A DNA stretch of 64,000 nucleotides from CBDCTM01 sp965222005. Its GTDB lineage: Bacteria > Bacteroidota > Bacteroidia > Chitinophagales > Saprospiraceae. A model generated the notes under the pieces. The model did no database searches. It was not told where the DNA came from and worked only from the letters and a program-made list of their open reading frames with translations. Below, piece by piece: positions 18,178 through 27,087 of this stretch; position 1 is the stretch's first letter, and each line of letters starts with the position of its first letter. Position numbers and translations under genes: made by a program. The DNA lies in the NCBI GenBank assembly GCA_965222005.1, contig OZ244935.1:3162001-3226000 (forward strand), read 5' to 3'.

Positions 18178-19457
18178 TTTGCTTTGAGAAGTTCTGCAGG
18201 GCTGTGTGGCTGTGCACTCACGCTGATAATGCTATCACAGGCACTGCCCTCGACGGGGCCGAGCCGGAAGTTGGGAAAAGTGGGCAGTGAGCCGATATTG
18301 AGTACGGGAAGGCTAAGCCCTCTGGGCTCCCACATACAGGCATCTCCCTTTTCATCGGGCCGATGGATGACGTGTAGAATGTCGGTGGTGGTGCTGGAAC
18401 TAATGTAAATTTTGCCGTCGGGAGCAAGGCTAGCTTGTTGAAATCTTGTGTGTTGTCCGGGAGGAGATTCCACCCCGTCATAGATAGCGATGGTATCCAC
18501 ACTGGCCAGGATGTTGGAAGCCTGAAGGTCGTATTGGCGGATCAAAGTAAACCAAGAAGTATAGAGGAATCGGGAATTAGGAGAGAATGCAAGGCCTTGA
18601 CTATGAGCACAGTTATAGCACTGCTCTTCGATAGGATTGGAAAGCAGTCCGGTGCACCGGTCAAATTGGAAGATACCCAAATAAGATTTTTTAGCTGTTG
18701 CCGTTAGTCGAACTCTGGCATAGTGCTTTCCATCGGGTGAGAAAGTAGCCTGCCCGACATCCGATTTGGTGGAATCGCCAATAATTTGAACACCATCCAG
18801 CCTCGGTCCGTTGGGGTCTATGAGTATGCGATAGAATTTGTTGGAATGCCGCTCTACTACTAACACCCACCAGTCGCGACCATTAGCATGCCGGACGGCA
18901 GCAATTCTGCCGTCATCAAGTGTATCAGAAATGATCTTTTGGTTTTTTTGGAGCACAGCTCCATTTCCCTGTTCGAGCTGCTGGTCGATGAGAGTATAAT
19001 ATAAATGCGGAAAGTTCAAACCAAAGGTGTCGAGATAGGTCAACTCTTCGTGAAGCAAATAATACAAATGATCGGAACCGGGAGCAGGTAAAAAGAGGGT
19101 GGCTTGGGTAACAGGAAGTCCAAGTTCCAGGAAAGCTTGCGTGACGGGATCATTATTAAACCCGTGGCTACCCGCGAGTATCTGATGCTGTGGGTTGGCG
19201 ATTTGTACGCCATTGGTATAGAAGAGCAGCTTACCATCGGCATCGCAGATGCTGGAATTGTTCAGATGAAAATTAAAGGCATGCACTTCGGAAGAAACAA
19301 CAGCCGAGCCACTGTTGAAATCAATGCGGCTGCCCGTAACCGCAGTGGTATCGGGAAGGTAGCTTCTGCTTAGTACCCAAACGGCATCGTGGCGGGGGTA
19401 GCTTTGGGCAGTAATCCAGAAGGGTAAGAGTAAAGAAAGGAGTAGAAAATACCTCAT
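17940..19457 (-). CDS. Secreted beta-propeller-like protein with T9SS sorting domain
   Basis: A signal peptide (MRYFLLLSLLLPFWITAQ) precedes a ~400-residue region with WD/propeller-like motifs such as ATFSPDGKHYARVR, LAFSPNSRFLYTSW and ASLAPDGKIYISSS, a form common in Bacteroidota gliding and surface proteins. The last ~80 residues (LFPNPADGSLQLQLSEAAGE ... KLIILH) are a T9SS type A sorting domain, nearly identical to that of the next gene. It is probably exported and cell-surface attached; binding partner unknown. Confidence 0.85.
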   Translation of the reverse strand: MRYFLLLSLLLPFWITAQSYPRHDAVWVLSRSYLPDTTAVTGSRIDFNSGSAVVSSEVHAFNFHLNNSSICDADGKLLFYTNGVQIANPQHQILAGSHGFNNDPVTQAFLELGLPVTQATLFLPAPGSDHLYYLLHEELTYLDTFGLNFPHLYYTLIDQQLEQGNGAVLQKNQKIISDTLDDGRIAAVRHANGRDWWVLVVERHSNKFYRILIDPNGPRLDGVQIIGDSTKSDVGQATFSPDGKHYARVRLTATAKKSYLGIFQFDRCTGLLSNPIEEQCYNCAHSQGLAFSPNSRFLYTSWFTLIRQYDLQASNILASVDTIAIYDGVESPPGQHTRFQQASLAPDGKIYISSSTTTDILHVIHRPDEKGDACMWEPRGLSLPVLNIGSLPTFPNFRLGPVEGSACDSIISVSAQPHSPAELLKAKLFPNPADGSLQLQLSEAAGEPLTFTLYDQLGRPVLQHSLAPGSRQAQFNTASLSQGVYIASLKRENQAVFRQKLIILH

Positions 19458-19477
19458 GATAGTAAAAGGTTAAAGTG

Positions 19478-19509
19478 CCTCCGGGCACCAAATTATCAGG
19501 ACCCGGAGG
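19478..19509 (-). terminator. Terminator hairpin after large PKD gene
   Basis: Same 8-bp CCTCCGGG/CCCGGAGG stem as at 17900-17931; on the minus strand it is followed by CACTTTAACCTTTTAC, giving a weak T-rich tail. Confidence 0.5.
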
Positions 19510-19755
19510 CAGAGCGATTAATGCAAAATGATCAGTTTTTGGCGGAATACAGCCTGGTTTTCACGCTTGAGGCTCGCCATATAAACCCCCTGAGACAGGG
19601 AAGCAGTATTGAATTGAGTCTGCCTGCTGCCAGGCGCCAGGCTGTGCTGAAGTACCGGCCTGCCCAGTTGGTCGTAAAGAGTGAAGGTCAAGGGTTCCCC
19701 GGCAGCCTCACTCAGTTGTAGCTGCAGCGAGCCATCGGCGGGGTTGGGGAAGAGC
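19478..19755. repeat. 278-bp near-identical repeat (T9SS C-terminus plus terminator), copy 2
   Basis: Partner of 17900-18177. The two encoded sorting domains differ at about two residues (A/T and I/M), while the upstream parts of the two genes are unrelated, indicating domain-level duplication or gene conversion. Confidence 0.85.
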
Positions 19756-22700
19756 CTGATATTCAATTGCTCCGGAGCATGGTCGGAACTTACTTCCTCG
19801 CCTCTGGCAGCTTTCATCTCATTCAGAATATTATTTCCAGGCTGTGCTACCCAATTATTGGGCGGCTGACACAGCAGGGCATCGTCGAATGTAGTCATCT
19901 GGTCGTGCATCTTGTACAATGCCCTGGCGCGATAAACCGACAGCCCGCCCTCCATAGGGCACTGGTTGGCAATATTGTACAGGCTGCTTATCTGTACAGC
20001 GTTCAGGGTATCAATGCCTTTGCCGAGAGTGCGGAGCAGTATGTCGTTCACTTCCTGCTCATTGCTTTCAAAGATGTCTGCTGCATTGATAGCCGCATTG
20101 GCAGCGATCACGTTGTCAACAGTGGCCAACCGGCTGGCCTCCAGCGAAGCCATCAAACTGTTGAGACCTCCTATGGTATCCGATAGTGCCGCAGCATACA
20201 GCAACTTTTGGTTCCACAAACTGATGCTGTCGATTCCCGTTGTAAAAGAAATGTGGTAGTTCTTGACCGCCACAGAATCGGAAAGGCGCTGTATTTCGTC
20301 GAGGTGGTGCGTATAGGCAACCAGCGTCAGCGAATCCATCCCAAAGAGACTATCGATCTGTAAACGGACTGCATGTAGAGCCCCCATAGTGCCGGAAGCG
20401 GCTGTATTGTAAAAGGAGGCGATGGCAGTATTGGGCTGTATAAGCCCAGGATGGGCGTGCAGCTTGGCATACAAATACTGCCCGCTCATCCAGCGGATAC
20501 CTTCATCGAATGCATCCAGGGTATAATGGCCACCTGCAATGAGGGTATCCAGATCGCTGATGGCAGGGGGCGGTAGTTCATCCTCACTATCACAAACTAC
20601 ACCCGGTGTGCAGTCGTGTTCGGGCTCGGGGAGGGTTGCATCAAAAAATATCCAATCCGGCGGCGGAGGCGCCACATTGGGTACGCTAAAGCCCGGCGGA
20701 AAGAAGGGCTGCATGGTGGTGTGGATGGTGAGCTGCTGAGTTATAATTAAGTTAGCGTCGGTACCAAAGTGTATAGCTGCATTTTCCTGCCCGCTGCCGG
20801 AGTAGGTGCCCAGCCAGAAGTTGGCGGCATTGTTTTGGGCATCGATCATAATACTCCCTTCATACACCAGGCCCTGGCAGTGGTTGCCCAGCTCGCTATC
20901 TTCCAGGCTGGTGGCGCTGCAGGCACCCTGAAAGCGGATGGCTTTGAAGGTCTCATCGGTAAGGGTGCAGTGGTAATCGGTATTCTGTGTGTTGGACGCA
21001 AAGAGGGCATCGCTTTGCTCGAAGGTAATGCAATCGCGGCTTTGCCCGCTGATAGTATTGCAGCTCAGGTACAGGTGGTCATTGCCGTACAGGCCGATGC
21101 CTACCTGCTGGGGAGCGCTCACCTCGTCATCCCGGATGAAGATTTTGCTGTCTAGTACATCTATATAGTTGGAGGCGACAATGGAGATGCCGTGAGGAGA
21201 GTTGCCTTCATAGATGTAAATTTCGTTGGATTCGAGCAGGGCGGCAGGCTGGTCGCGCTGTATGAGCATTTGCACTCCCACCAGGTGAATGCCTGCTGTA
21301 GCCTGGCTGGCTACGGCTGCATCGCCTACTTCTATAAAATTCTCTACCACATCTGCTTTGAGGGTATGGTAGCTGTTGTCGATCTGGATGCCGTATTGCT
21401 CGCAGTCGATATGGTTGTCATATACTTCAAAAGATCGTTGGGTGCTGGTAGTAATAAGATAGCCGGTATTCACATCTACGATCTTATTGTTAGTAGAGGT
21501 GACATTGACATCGGAGGCAAAAACTGCCGTATGGCAGGTGGCAAAAGTGGGGGGATCGCCATTACCGGCAATGGGTACCTGTGGCGAACCGGTATTGCCC
21601 AGCCCTGCCTGTACCAGGCGTTGTCCGTCTCCTATGGCATGTATGCCAAAGCGGGATAAGGCGTATGCATTGTCGGGTACCATATTAATAAAAGTAGCTC
21701 GTTGGACATTCATGTTGGCTTTGCTAGCTACAATCCCATTGGCAAGATCGTAAAATTCTTCGGCAGGTGTATCAATTGTATTGGGATCATTGGTTGGAAG
21801 CCCGACAAAAAGCTCATCACTTTGGTAGGAATCGACCAAAATCCCGGCATAAGACCATTCGCCATCGGGTATAGCATCGTAGGGTTCGAGCAGTAGTCCG
21901 TTGCTATGGTGTTGATTACCATGTATAGAATGCTGGAAGGCGGATTGTTTTACATAGATGCTTACATAATTATTGAAGAAGTTATTGCCTTCAATAATAG
22001 CTGTACAACCCGCTTCCGGGATTATGGCATGTTGGGCACCTTCTACATTATTGTATAAAAACTGTAGCGTTGCCTGATTGAGGATGTTGATATGTCGCCA
22101 CATTTGCTGGAGGCTGTCACAAGGGAGGAAATCATTAAGGATCAAGCCGATGTTCGTCTCTACATTAATTGTGATACTGGCGCCGGGCGCCATCAGAAAA
22201 TCGTTGTCCCAAAAAGAATAACCATTTATATCCATCAAAAAGTTGCCGCATACGCCAATAGCTTCACCCCACTGGCTGCCCGGGTCAAGAATACCTGCAT
22301 TCACAGCACTCGACAAAGTAGGGTAATCTGTTTCGTCACCTACATGGATATTGGCATCCGGGCAACATTCGCATTTGACAGTAACGGGTCTGTCACAGGA
22401 GAATCCCAGTGAACTGGAAAGCGTGACAATGTAAGTTTCTGATACGTCGTAGGTGTGGCATGGGTTAAATTCAGTAGAGGTGGTTCCGTCGCCGAAATCC
22501 CAAAACTGATTCAGTAGTCCCGCTATAAAGCAGACAGTGCAATCATCTACATGATACGTAAAGTTAATGCCTTCACTACAATAGTCAACACAGGTAACGT
22601 TGATCTCTGCGCTACAACTTTGTTGGGTTCCGTTAGTTAAGGTAATAGTAAGAGTGACGGTATAAGTTACAGGGAAAATATATTCATACGTCGGGCAGTT

Positions 22701-22952
22701 AACATTGGAAGTACTGCCGTCGCCAAAATCCCAGGTATATTCAGTTACATCATTAGGATCAACGGTTGGCGTAAAATTTACCAGCCCGCAATTTTGCGTA
22801 TAGGTGAATAGTTGCTGGCAATTGTTGTTGATGTATTTGCTTTCGGCAGTTGCAGTATTACTAATCAGGAGTACTGTAAATAAAAGGTGGAGCAAGTTGC
22901 GGAAGTCGAAGCTCGCGTATTTGCAAAACAAGTCGGTTGCAGTCTTTTCCAT
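19518..22952 (-). CDS. Large PKD/beta-helix surface protein with T9SS sorting domain
   Basis: The 1144-aa protein has a hydrophobic signal (~18-37). Two PKD domains follow (YTWDFGDGSTS, ~70; FWDFGDGTTS, ~150), with a Cys-rich tail. Residues ~200-760 look like a right-handed parallel beta-helix (short beta-rich repeats with NNYVSIYV, GIHAIGDG and similar, as in pectate-lyase-like and NosD folds). A helical region (~800-1020) precedes the T9SS domain (~1065-1144). It is probably a surface adhesin or polysaccharide-binding protein; no catalytic residues could be assigned. Confidence 0.85.
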   Translation of the reverse strand: MEKTATDLFCKYASFDFRNLLHLLFTVLLISNTATAESKYINNNCQQLFTYTQNCGLVNFTPTVDPNDVTEYTWDFGDGSTSNVNCPTYEYIFPVTYTVTLTITLTNGTQQSCSAEINVTCVDYCSEGINFTYHVDDCTVCFIAGLLNQFWDFGDGTTSTEFNPCHTYDVSETYIVTLSSSLGFSCDRPVTVKCECCPDANIHVGDETDYPTLSSAVNAGILDPGSQWGEAIGVCGNFLMDINGYSFWDNDFLMAPGASITINVETNIGLILNDFLPCDSLQQMWRHINILNQATLQFLYNNVEGAQHAIIPEAGCTAIIEGNNFFNNYVSIYVKQSAFQHSIHGNQHHSNGLLLEPYDAIPDGEWSYAGILVDSYQSDELFVGLPTNDPNTIDTPAEEFYDLANGIVASKANMNVQRATFINMVPDNAYALSRFGIHAIGDGQRLVQAGLGNTGSPQVPIAGNGDPPTFATCHTAVFASDVNVTSTNNKIVDVNTGYLITTSTQRSFEVYDNHIDCEQYGIQIDNSYHTLKADVVENFIEVGDAAVASQATAGIHLVGVQMLIQRDQPAALLESNEIYIYEGNSPHGISIVASNYIDVLDSKIFIRDDEVSAPQQVGIGLYGNDHLYLSCNTISGQSRDCITFEQSDALFASNTQNTDYHCTLTDETFKAIRFQGACSATSLEDSELGNHCQGLVYEGSIMIDAQNNAANFWLGTYSGSGQENAAIHFGTDANLIITQQLTIHTTMQPFFPPGFSVPNVAPPPPDWIFFDATLPEPEHDCTPGVVCDSEDELPPPAISDLDTLIAGGHYTLDAFDEGIRWMSGQYLYAKLHAHPGLIQPNTAIASFYNTAASGTMGALHAVRLQIDSLFGMDSLTLVAYTHHLDEIQRLSDSVAVKNYHISFTTGIDSISLWNQKLLYAAALSDTIGGLNSLMASLEASRLATVDNVIAANAAINAADIFESNEQEVNDILLRTLGKGIDTLNAVQISSLYNIANQCPMEGGLSVYRARALYKMHDQMTTFDDALLCQPPNNWVAQPGNNILNEMKAARGEEVSSDHAPEQLNIRLFPNPADGSLQLQLSEAAGEPLTFTLYDQLGRPVLQHSLAPGSRQTQFNTASLSQGVYMASLKRENQAVFRQKLIILH

Positions 22953-23224
22953 AAGACATCAATTTTTAGGGACAAGGCTGGGTAGCTTTGTCATCGGTTA
23001 AAAAATTGGGATTCGTAGCTAACACTACAATCAACCTCCAGCTGTTGCGCAGCCAGGCAAGAGGATTTCATCACCTACGGGCAGTATGTTTTGTCTGTTA
23101 TCGTAGAAGGGACTAATTTGGCTGATGGCCATCAAGCGTTCATGGGAACGAAAAGGTATCAGGGTACATATTACAAAAAAAAAAAGATAAATGTCAAGGG
23201 AGGGAAATGTTAAAGTTGGTTTAG

Positions 23225-23381
23225 AGCTTGTCCAAATTTTCATGATTGTGGGAAATTGAGAAAATTTTATTTTGAATGAGGCAAAAAACGTAGATGATGC
23301 AGCGCATCGGCGAGGCTTTTTAACGAAATGCAAAACAAAATTTGCCAATTGCAGCCAATTAATGGAACTTTAGACAAGCTC
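23225..23381. mobile_element. 157-bp MITE-like foldback element
   Basis: The ends are GAGCTTGTCCAAATTTTCAT and, reversed, GAGCTTGTCTAAAGTTCCAT (17 of 20 matching), flanked by TTA direct repeats (23222-23224 and 23382-23384) as a target duplication. The inside also folds back on itself around GATGCAGCGCATC. It has no coding capacity. Length, TNA-type target site and foldback form match the element at 30191-30345; the GAG..TGTC terminus with a TNA target recalls IS5-family relatives, which could mobilise it. Confidence 0.75.
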
Positions 23382-23424
23382 TTAGGCGGCTGATCTTCTG
23401 CCAACTCCCCATTTTAAAAAAACG

Positions 23425-23432
23425 TATATTTG
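23425..23432 (+). promoter_or_regulatory. -7 element of lepA
   Basis: TATATTTG fits TAnnTTTG and lies seven bases before the lepA ATG, so the message is predicted to be leaderless. The -33 box is not evident. Confidence 0.45.
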
Positions 23433-23439
23433 CGGGCGT

Positions 23440-25239
23440 ATGAAAAATATCAGGAATTTTTGTGTGATCGCCCACATTGACCACGGAAAAAGCACCCTTT
23501 CCGACCGCCTGCTGGAGTTTACCAAGACCATCTCGGAGCGGGATATGAAAGCCCAGACGCTGGATGATATGGACCTGGAAAGAGAACGCGGGATCACTAT
23601 TAAAAGCCACGCCATTCAGATGTATTACGAGCATACCGATGGCCAAACCTATACCTTCAATCTCATCGATACGCCCGGCCATGTAGATTTTTCGTACGAA
23701 GTGTCGCGCTCCATTGCCGCCTGCGAAGGCGCACTGCTACTGGTGGATGCCAGCCAGGGCATTCAGGCCCAAACTATCTCCAACCTGTATCTGGCCATCG
23801 ATCATGACCTTGAGATCATTCCCATCCTCAACAAGGTGGACATGGAAAGCGCGATGGTGGATGAGGTATCGGAGCAGATCATAGACCTGATTGGTTGTGA
23901 GCTGGAGGATATTGTTCTGGCCAGTGGTAAGACGGGGCAGGGTGTGGAGAACATCATGGCCGCCATTGTCGATCGGATTCCAGCCCCTGATGGAGACCCG
24001 ACAGCACCCTTGCAGGCCTTGATTTTCGACTCGGTTTTCAATCCTTTTCGGGGAGTGATTGCCTATTTGAGGATCATGAACGGCAGTTTGAAGAAGCGGG
24101 ATGAAGTACAATTTTTTCATACCGGCAAGCAGTATGAGGCAGATGAAATAGGAATTTTGCAACTCAGTCAGATACCCAAAAAGGGATTGAGTGCGGGCAA
24201 TGTGGGGTATATTATCACCGGCATAAAGGTATCCAAAGAAATAAAAGTAGGGGATACACTCACGCATTCTCAGCGCCCCTGTGATGAGCCGATCAGGGGC
24301 TTTGAGGATGTAAAGCCGATGGTGTTTGCCGGTATCTTTCCCATTGATAACGATGATTTTGAAGACTTGCGCGATAGCCTCGAAAAGCTGCAGCTCAATG
24401 ACGCATCGCTGGTTTTTGAGCCGGAATCTTCCGCTGCCCTGGGATTTGGCTTTCGCTGTGGATTCCTCGGAATGCTTCATCTGGAAATCATTCAGGAGCG
24501 CCTGTCCAGAGAGTTTGACCAGGATGTAATCACTACGGTGCCCAATGTTACTTATTTTGCAAAAACGACCAGGGCCGGAAGCGAGAAATTTGAGATGCGT
24601 ACGCCAAATGATATGCCTGATCCATCGGTACTGGAATTTATTGAAGAGCCTTACATAGTGGCACAAATCATCACCAAGCCGGAATACATCGGCCAGATCA
24701 TGCGACTGTGCATGGACAAGCGGGGTGCCATGACCAAGCAGCTGTATCTGACGCAGAATCGCATCGAGATGACTTTTGAGATGCCACTGGCAGAGATTGT
24801 CTTTGATTTTTATGACAAGCTGAAATCCATCTCTCGCGGCTACGCTTCTTTCGATTATTCGCCGCTCGACTATCGGCAGTCCAAGCTGGTAAAGGTAGAT
24901 ATCCTGCTCAATGGAGAAGCGGTGGATGCGCTTTCCGCATTGGTACACCGAAGCAAAGCTGAGCCATTTGGTCGGAAAATCTGTACCCGCCTCAAAGAAC
25001 TCCTCCCGCGCCAACAGTTCAAAATTGCCATTCAGGCGGCTATAGGTGCCAAGATCATTGCCCGCGAAACCATCTCGGCCCTTCGCAAGGATGTGACGGC
25101 CAAGTGCTATGGCGGCGATATCACCCGTAAGCGCAAGCTACTCGAAAAACAAAAGAAGGGCAAAAAGAAAATGCGCCAGATTGGCTCGGTAGAAGTCCCG
25201 CAAAAGGCATTTTTGGAAGTACTTAAGCTAGACAGCTAG
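23440..25239 (+). CDS. lepA: Elongation factor 4 (LepA)
   Basis: This ribosome-associated GTPase of 599 aa, the normal length, shows G1 AHIDHGKSTL, G2 and switch region RERGITIKS, G3 DTPGHVDF, G4 NKVD and the LepA C-terminal domain (LVKVDILLNGEAVDALSAL, CYGGDITRKRKLLEKQKKGK). It remodels translocating ribosomes and aids translation or 30S maturation under stress. It is a single gene with its own promoter immediately upstream. A long antisense open frame is a codon-bias shadow. Confidence 0.98.
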   Translation: MKNIRNFCVIAHIDHGKSTLSDRLLEFTKTISERDMKAQTLDDMDLERERGITIKSHAIQMYYEHTDGQTYTFNLIDTPGHVDFSYEVSRSIAACEGALLLVDASQGIQAQTISNLYLAIDHDLEIIPILNKVDMESAMVDEVSEQIIDLIGCELEDIVLASGKTGQGVENIMAAIVDRIPAPDGDPTAPLQALIFDSVFNPFRGVIAYLRIMNGSLKKRDEVQFFHTGKQYEADEIGILQLSQIPKKGLSAGNVGYIITGIKVSKEIKVGDTLTHSQRPCDEPIRGFEDVKPMVFAGIFPIDNDDFEDLRDSLEKLQLNDASLVFEPESSAALGFGFRCGFLGMLHLEIIQERLSREFDQDVITTVPNVTYFAKTTRAGSEKFEMRTPNDMPDPSVLEFIEEPYIVAQIITKPEYIGQIMRLCMDKRGAMTKQLYLTQNRIEMTFEMPLAEIVFDFYDKLKSISRGYASFDYSPLDYRQSKLVKVDILLNGEAVDALSALVHRSKAEPFGRKICTRLKELLPRQQFKIAIQAAIGAKIIARETISALRKDVTAKCYGGDITRKRKLLEKQKKGKKKMRQIGSVEVPQKAFLEVLKLDS

Positions 25240-25260
25240 TCTTAAAAGAGAACGTCCATT

Positions 25261-25293
25261 TATTGTTTTTTGAAACATATTGTTTTATATTTG
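25261..25293 (+). promoter_or_regulatory. Orphan Bacteroidota-type promoter
   Basis: A TTG box (25263-25265), a 20-base spacer and TATATTTG (25286-25293) fit the phylum consensus. No plus-strand gene follows within 400 bases, so a short non-coding RNA is possible. Confidence 0.45.
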
Positions 25294-25387
25294 TGTCGTT
25301 AAGCGAGTTTTGTGCAAAATTTTGGAATAGTTATTCACACAATTCAGGTGTGTTGGATGATTAGCTGGTCAAAAGCTGGCTGATCAA

Positions 25388-25427
25388 GGAGGGCGGGCAT
25401 TATTTTATAAAATATTTCATCCCACCC
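25388..25427 (+). repeat. G-rich/C-rich hairpin element A
   Basis: GGGCGGG and CCCACCC pair across an AT-rich loop (one mismatch), preceded by AAGGA. It closely resembles 49274-49316 in sequence and position relative to an upstream TATATTTG promoter. Confidence 0.5.
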
Positions 25428-25678
25428 AAATCTTTCAATACCCAATTTTGGGCCGCCAGCTGCATTGAGTGCCGGATTTTCGATATTGTTGTTGGGGAGA
25501 CTATCTTTTTGCTTGGTCCACCACTTAAAAGAGTAACCATTGAATTGGGGTTCAATCCAAATGGGGTACCTAACCAAAGAAAGCCTCGGTCATCTTTTAC
25601 GATTTTAATTGACTTCACGATGCGAAAGTCTCTCCTTTATGCCATGTTGTTGGAGTTGACTAATCATTGCTTGGCAAG

Positions 25679-26200
25679 CTAAAGACGCAGCCGAAAGCCA
25701 TAAACTGGCAAGTCTTCCTGATCAAAATCCAGATCGGGCGATCGTTCAAAGCCTAGTCGCTCGTACATACCCCAGGCCACTTGCATGGCTTTTGTAGAGT
25801 GGATGATGACCTCGCGCAGCCGTTGTTGTTTAGCCAGGGAAATACAATGCTGCGTTAATTTTTTCCCAATCCCCAGCCCGCGTGCTTTAGAATGCACTGC
25901 CAGTAATCGAAAGCCAGCAGCTTGTTTTTCCTGGCTGGCTATACCTCCGGCTCCATAATATTGCAGGTCTCCAAAGTATACAACCCCTCCCAATAATTCC
26001 TGTTCTTCAGCAATAGCCACTAATAGTTGAGTAGATGGAAGTTTAGTGAAATCACCAATATGGGCAAGCATTTGATAGTAGGCAGGCTGGGGATTGGGAA
26101 AGCCCTCAAGTTGGGCATATACTTGGATCATTAACTGTCCTAGTAGCTTGAATTCAGTAGGTTTAGCTTGACGAATTTGAATGGAATTTGGAAGGTTCAT
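25679..26200 (-). CDS. GNAT-family N-acetyltransferase
   Basis: The 173-aa protein has the acetyl-CoA-binding motif A of GNAT enzymes (LLAVHSKARGLGIGKKLTQH, with the RGLGIGK pyrophosphate loop) and a C-terminal YERLGFERSPDLDF segment typical of the fold. It transfers an acetyl group to an unknown amine substrate. It is three bases downstream of a second GNAT gene on the same strand, with a thioesterase and regulator gene upstream of both. Confidence 0.85.
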   Translation of the reverse strand: MNLPNSIQIRQAKPTEFKLLGQLMIQVYAQLEGFPNPQPAYYQMLAHIGDFTKLPSTQLLVAIAEEQELLGGVVYFGDLQYYGAGGIASQEKQAAGFRLLAVHSKARGLGIGKKLTQHCISLAKQQRLREVIIHSTKAMQVAWGMYERLGFERSPDLDFDQEDLPVYGFRLRL

Positions 26201-26203
26201 GAG

Positions 26204-26602
26204 TTACATTTTTTTAAACATACCCGGCGCTTCTGGCGCACGCTCCTGATAACCAAAAGAGGTATAAAACTCGCTTACACCTTTTGCAGCCATTAGCCCG
26301 ATAAATGCACCAGGGAGTGCATATATTGCCAAATACTGTTCGATTGCCTCCATAATGCGCCTTCCGATTCCCTGGTGTTGATAGGCAGGCAGTACAATTA
26401 CATCCTGGATGTAATAATAAATGGCGCCATCGCCGATGACTCTGCCTATCCCAATGATCTTATGCCCATCCAGTGCGCAAACGGCAAATAAGTCAAGCTG
26501 CAATGCTTTAGCTACTACTTTATCAGGCAATTGCCCCCAGGAGGTAGAAGCTCGAAGCTGTTGGTATTCTGAAACAGTAGGAGAGTGGTGTTCAATAGTC
26601 AT
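26204..26602 (-). CDS. GNAT-family N-acetyltransferase, short
   Basis: The 132-aa protein has IQDVIVLPAYQHQGIGRRIMEA, the GNAT motif A with QxxGIG loop, and a C-terminal YTSFGYQERAPEAPGMFKKM typical of the small arylalkylamine-like acetyltransferases. The substrate is unknown. It is translationally close to the neighbouring GNAT gene (3-base gap), so the two are probably co-expressed. Confidence 0.85.
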   Translation of the reverse strand: MTIEHHSPTVSEYQQLRASTSWGQLPDKVVAKALQLDLFAVCALDGHKIIGIGRVIGDGAIYYYIQDVIVLPAYQHQGIGRRIMEAIEQYLAIYALPGAFIGLMAAKGVSEFYTSFGYQERAPEAPGMFKKM

Positions 26603-26623
26603 TGTAGCTGTTTGATTGAGAAA

Positions 26624-27067
26624 TTAGTTATCTTTCTTTACCGCCATTTCCATCAGCGTACATTGGCCGATGGCACACAATTTTTCTTTCCCATTTTTTA
26701 CAACAAAAGCCTCAGCTCTACATATAGTAAGCGTACGACCATATTTGACTACTTTTCCTCTGCCAATCAGTAGTTCGCCATCCCCAGGTGCCAAGAAGTT
26801 TACTTTGTATTCTACAGTCAGGATGGTTGAATCGGGTGCCATCTTCGTCAAGGCAGCATAACCGGCCGTATTGTCGATAATGGTACTGATAACCCCTGCG
26901 TGAAAGAAGCCATGCTGCTGACTCAACTGCTGATCAAAAGGTACGCTGATTTCGCAATATCCGTCTTGCACATGGGAAAGCTGAGCCCCCAAATGAGCCA
27001 TCAGTCCCTGTCGTTTAAAGCTGTTCTTGATTTTTTGGATGGTCGAGTCGTTGAAGTTAGAATGCAT
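26624..27067 (-). CDS. PaaI-like hotdog-fold thioesterase
   Basis: The 147-aa protein contains the hotdog pattern QQHGFFHAGVISTIIDNTAGYAA, with the H-G-x(3)-G..D arrangement of PaaI/YigI-type acyl-CoA thioesterases, and ends in the expected beta-strands (TICRAEAFV.NGKEKLCAIGQCT). It likely hydrolyses an acyl- or aryl-CoA. It lies 20 bases after the MarR-DinB gene on the same strand, in a run of small metabolic genes. Confidence 0.85.
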   Translation of the reverse strand: MHSNFNDSTIQKIKNSFKRQGLMAHLGAQLSHVQDGYCEISVPFDQQLSQQHGFFHAGVISTIIDNTAGYAALTKMAPDSTILTVEYKVNFLAPGDGELLIGRGKVVKYGRTLTICRAEAFVVKNGKEKLCAIGQCTLMEMAVKKDN

Positions 27068-27087
27068 AAGGGAAAGTAACAGTGATT

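Larger units (their letters stand above)
22953..23439. other. Intergenic region with a MITE and the lepA promoter
   Basis: This 487-base stretch between divergent genes holds the 157-bp foldback element (23225-23381) and the lepA -7 box (23425-23432). The minus-strand open frame across it runs through the element and is not credible. Nothing else was recognised in 22953-23220. Confidence 0.6.
25240..25678. other. Non-coding region with promoter and element related to 49161-49316
   Basis: No gene is recognised. Two overlapping minus-strand open frames (25344-25577 and 25400-25618, the latter from GTG) read parts such as FGWDEIFYKIMPALL and LKDLGGMKYFIK; neither belongs to a family I know and they may be gene remnants. 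The plus strand has a promoter-like TATTG-N20-TATATTTG (25261-25293), a TTGTGCAAAA (25310-25319) and a G-rich/C-rich stem (25388-25427). The same order of signals occurs inside the injection-system operon. Confidence 0.45.

Noticed and set aside
23031..23348. 105-codon minus-strand open frame upstream of lepA
   Set aside because: It runs through the MITE and has no plausible protein composition.
23737..25014. 425-codon minus-strand open frame opposite lepA
   Set aside because: It lies entirely within a well-supported lepA gene and has no family features; strong codon bias of lepA keeps the opposite frame open.
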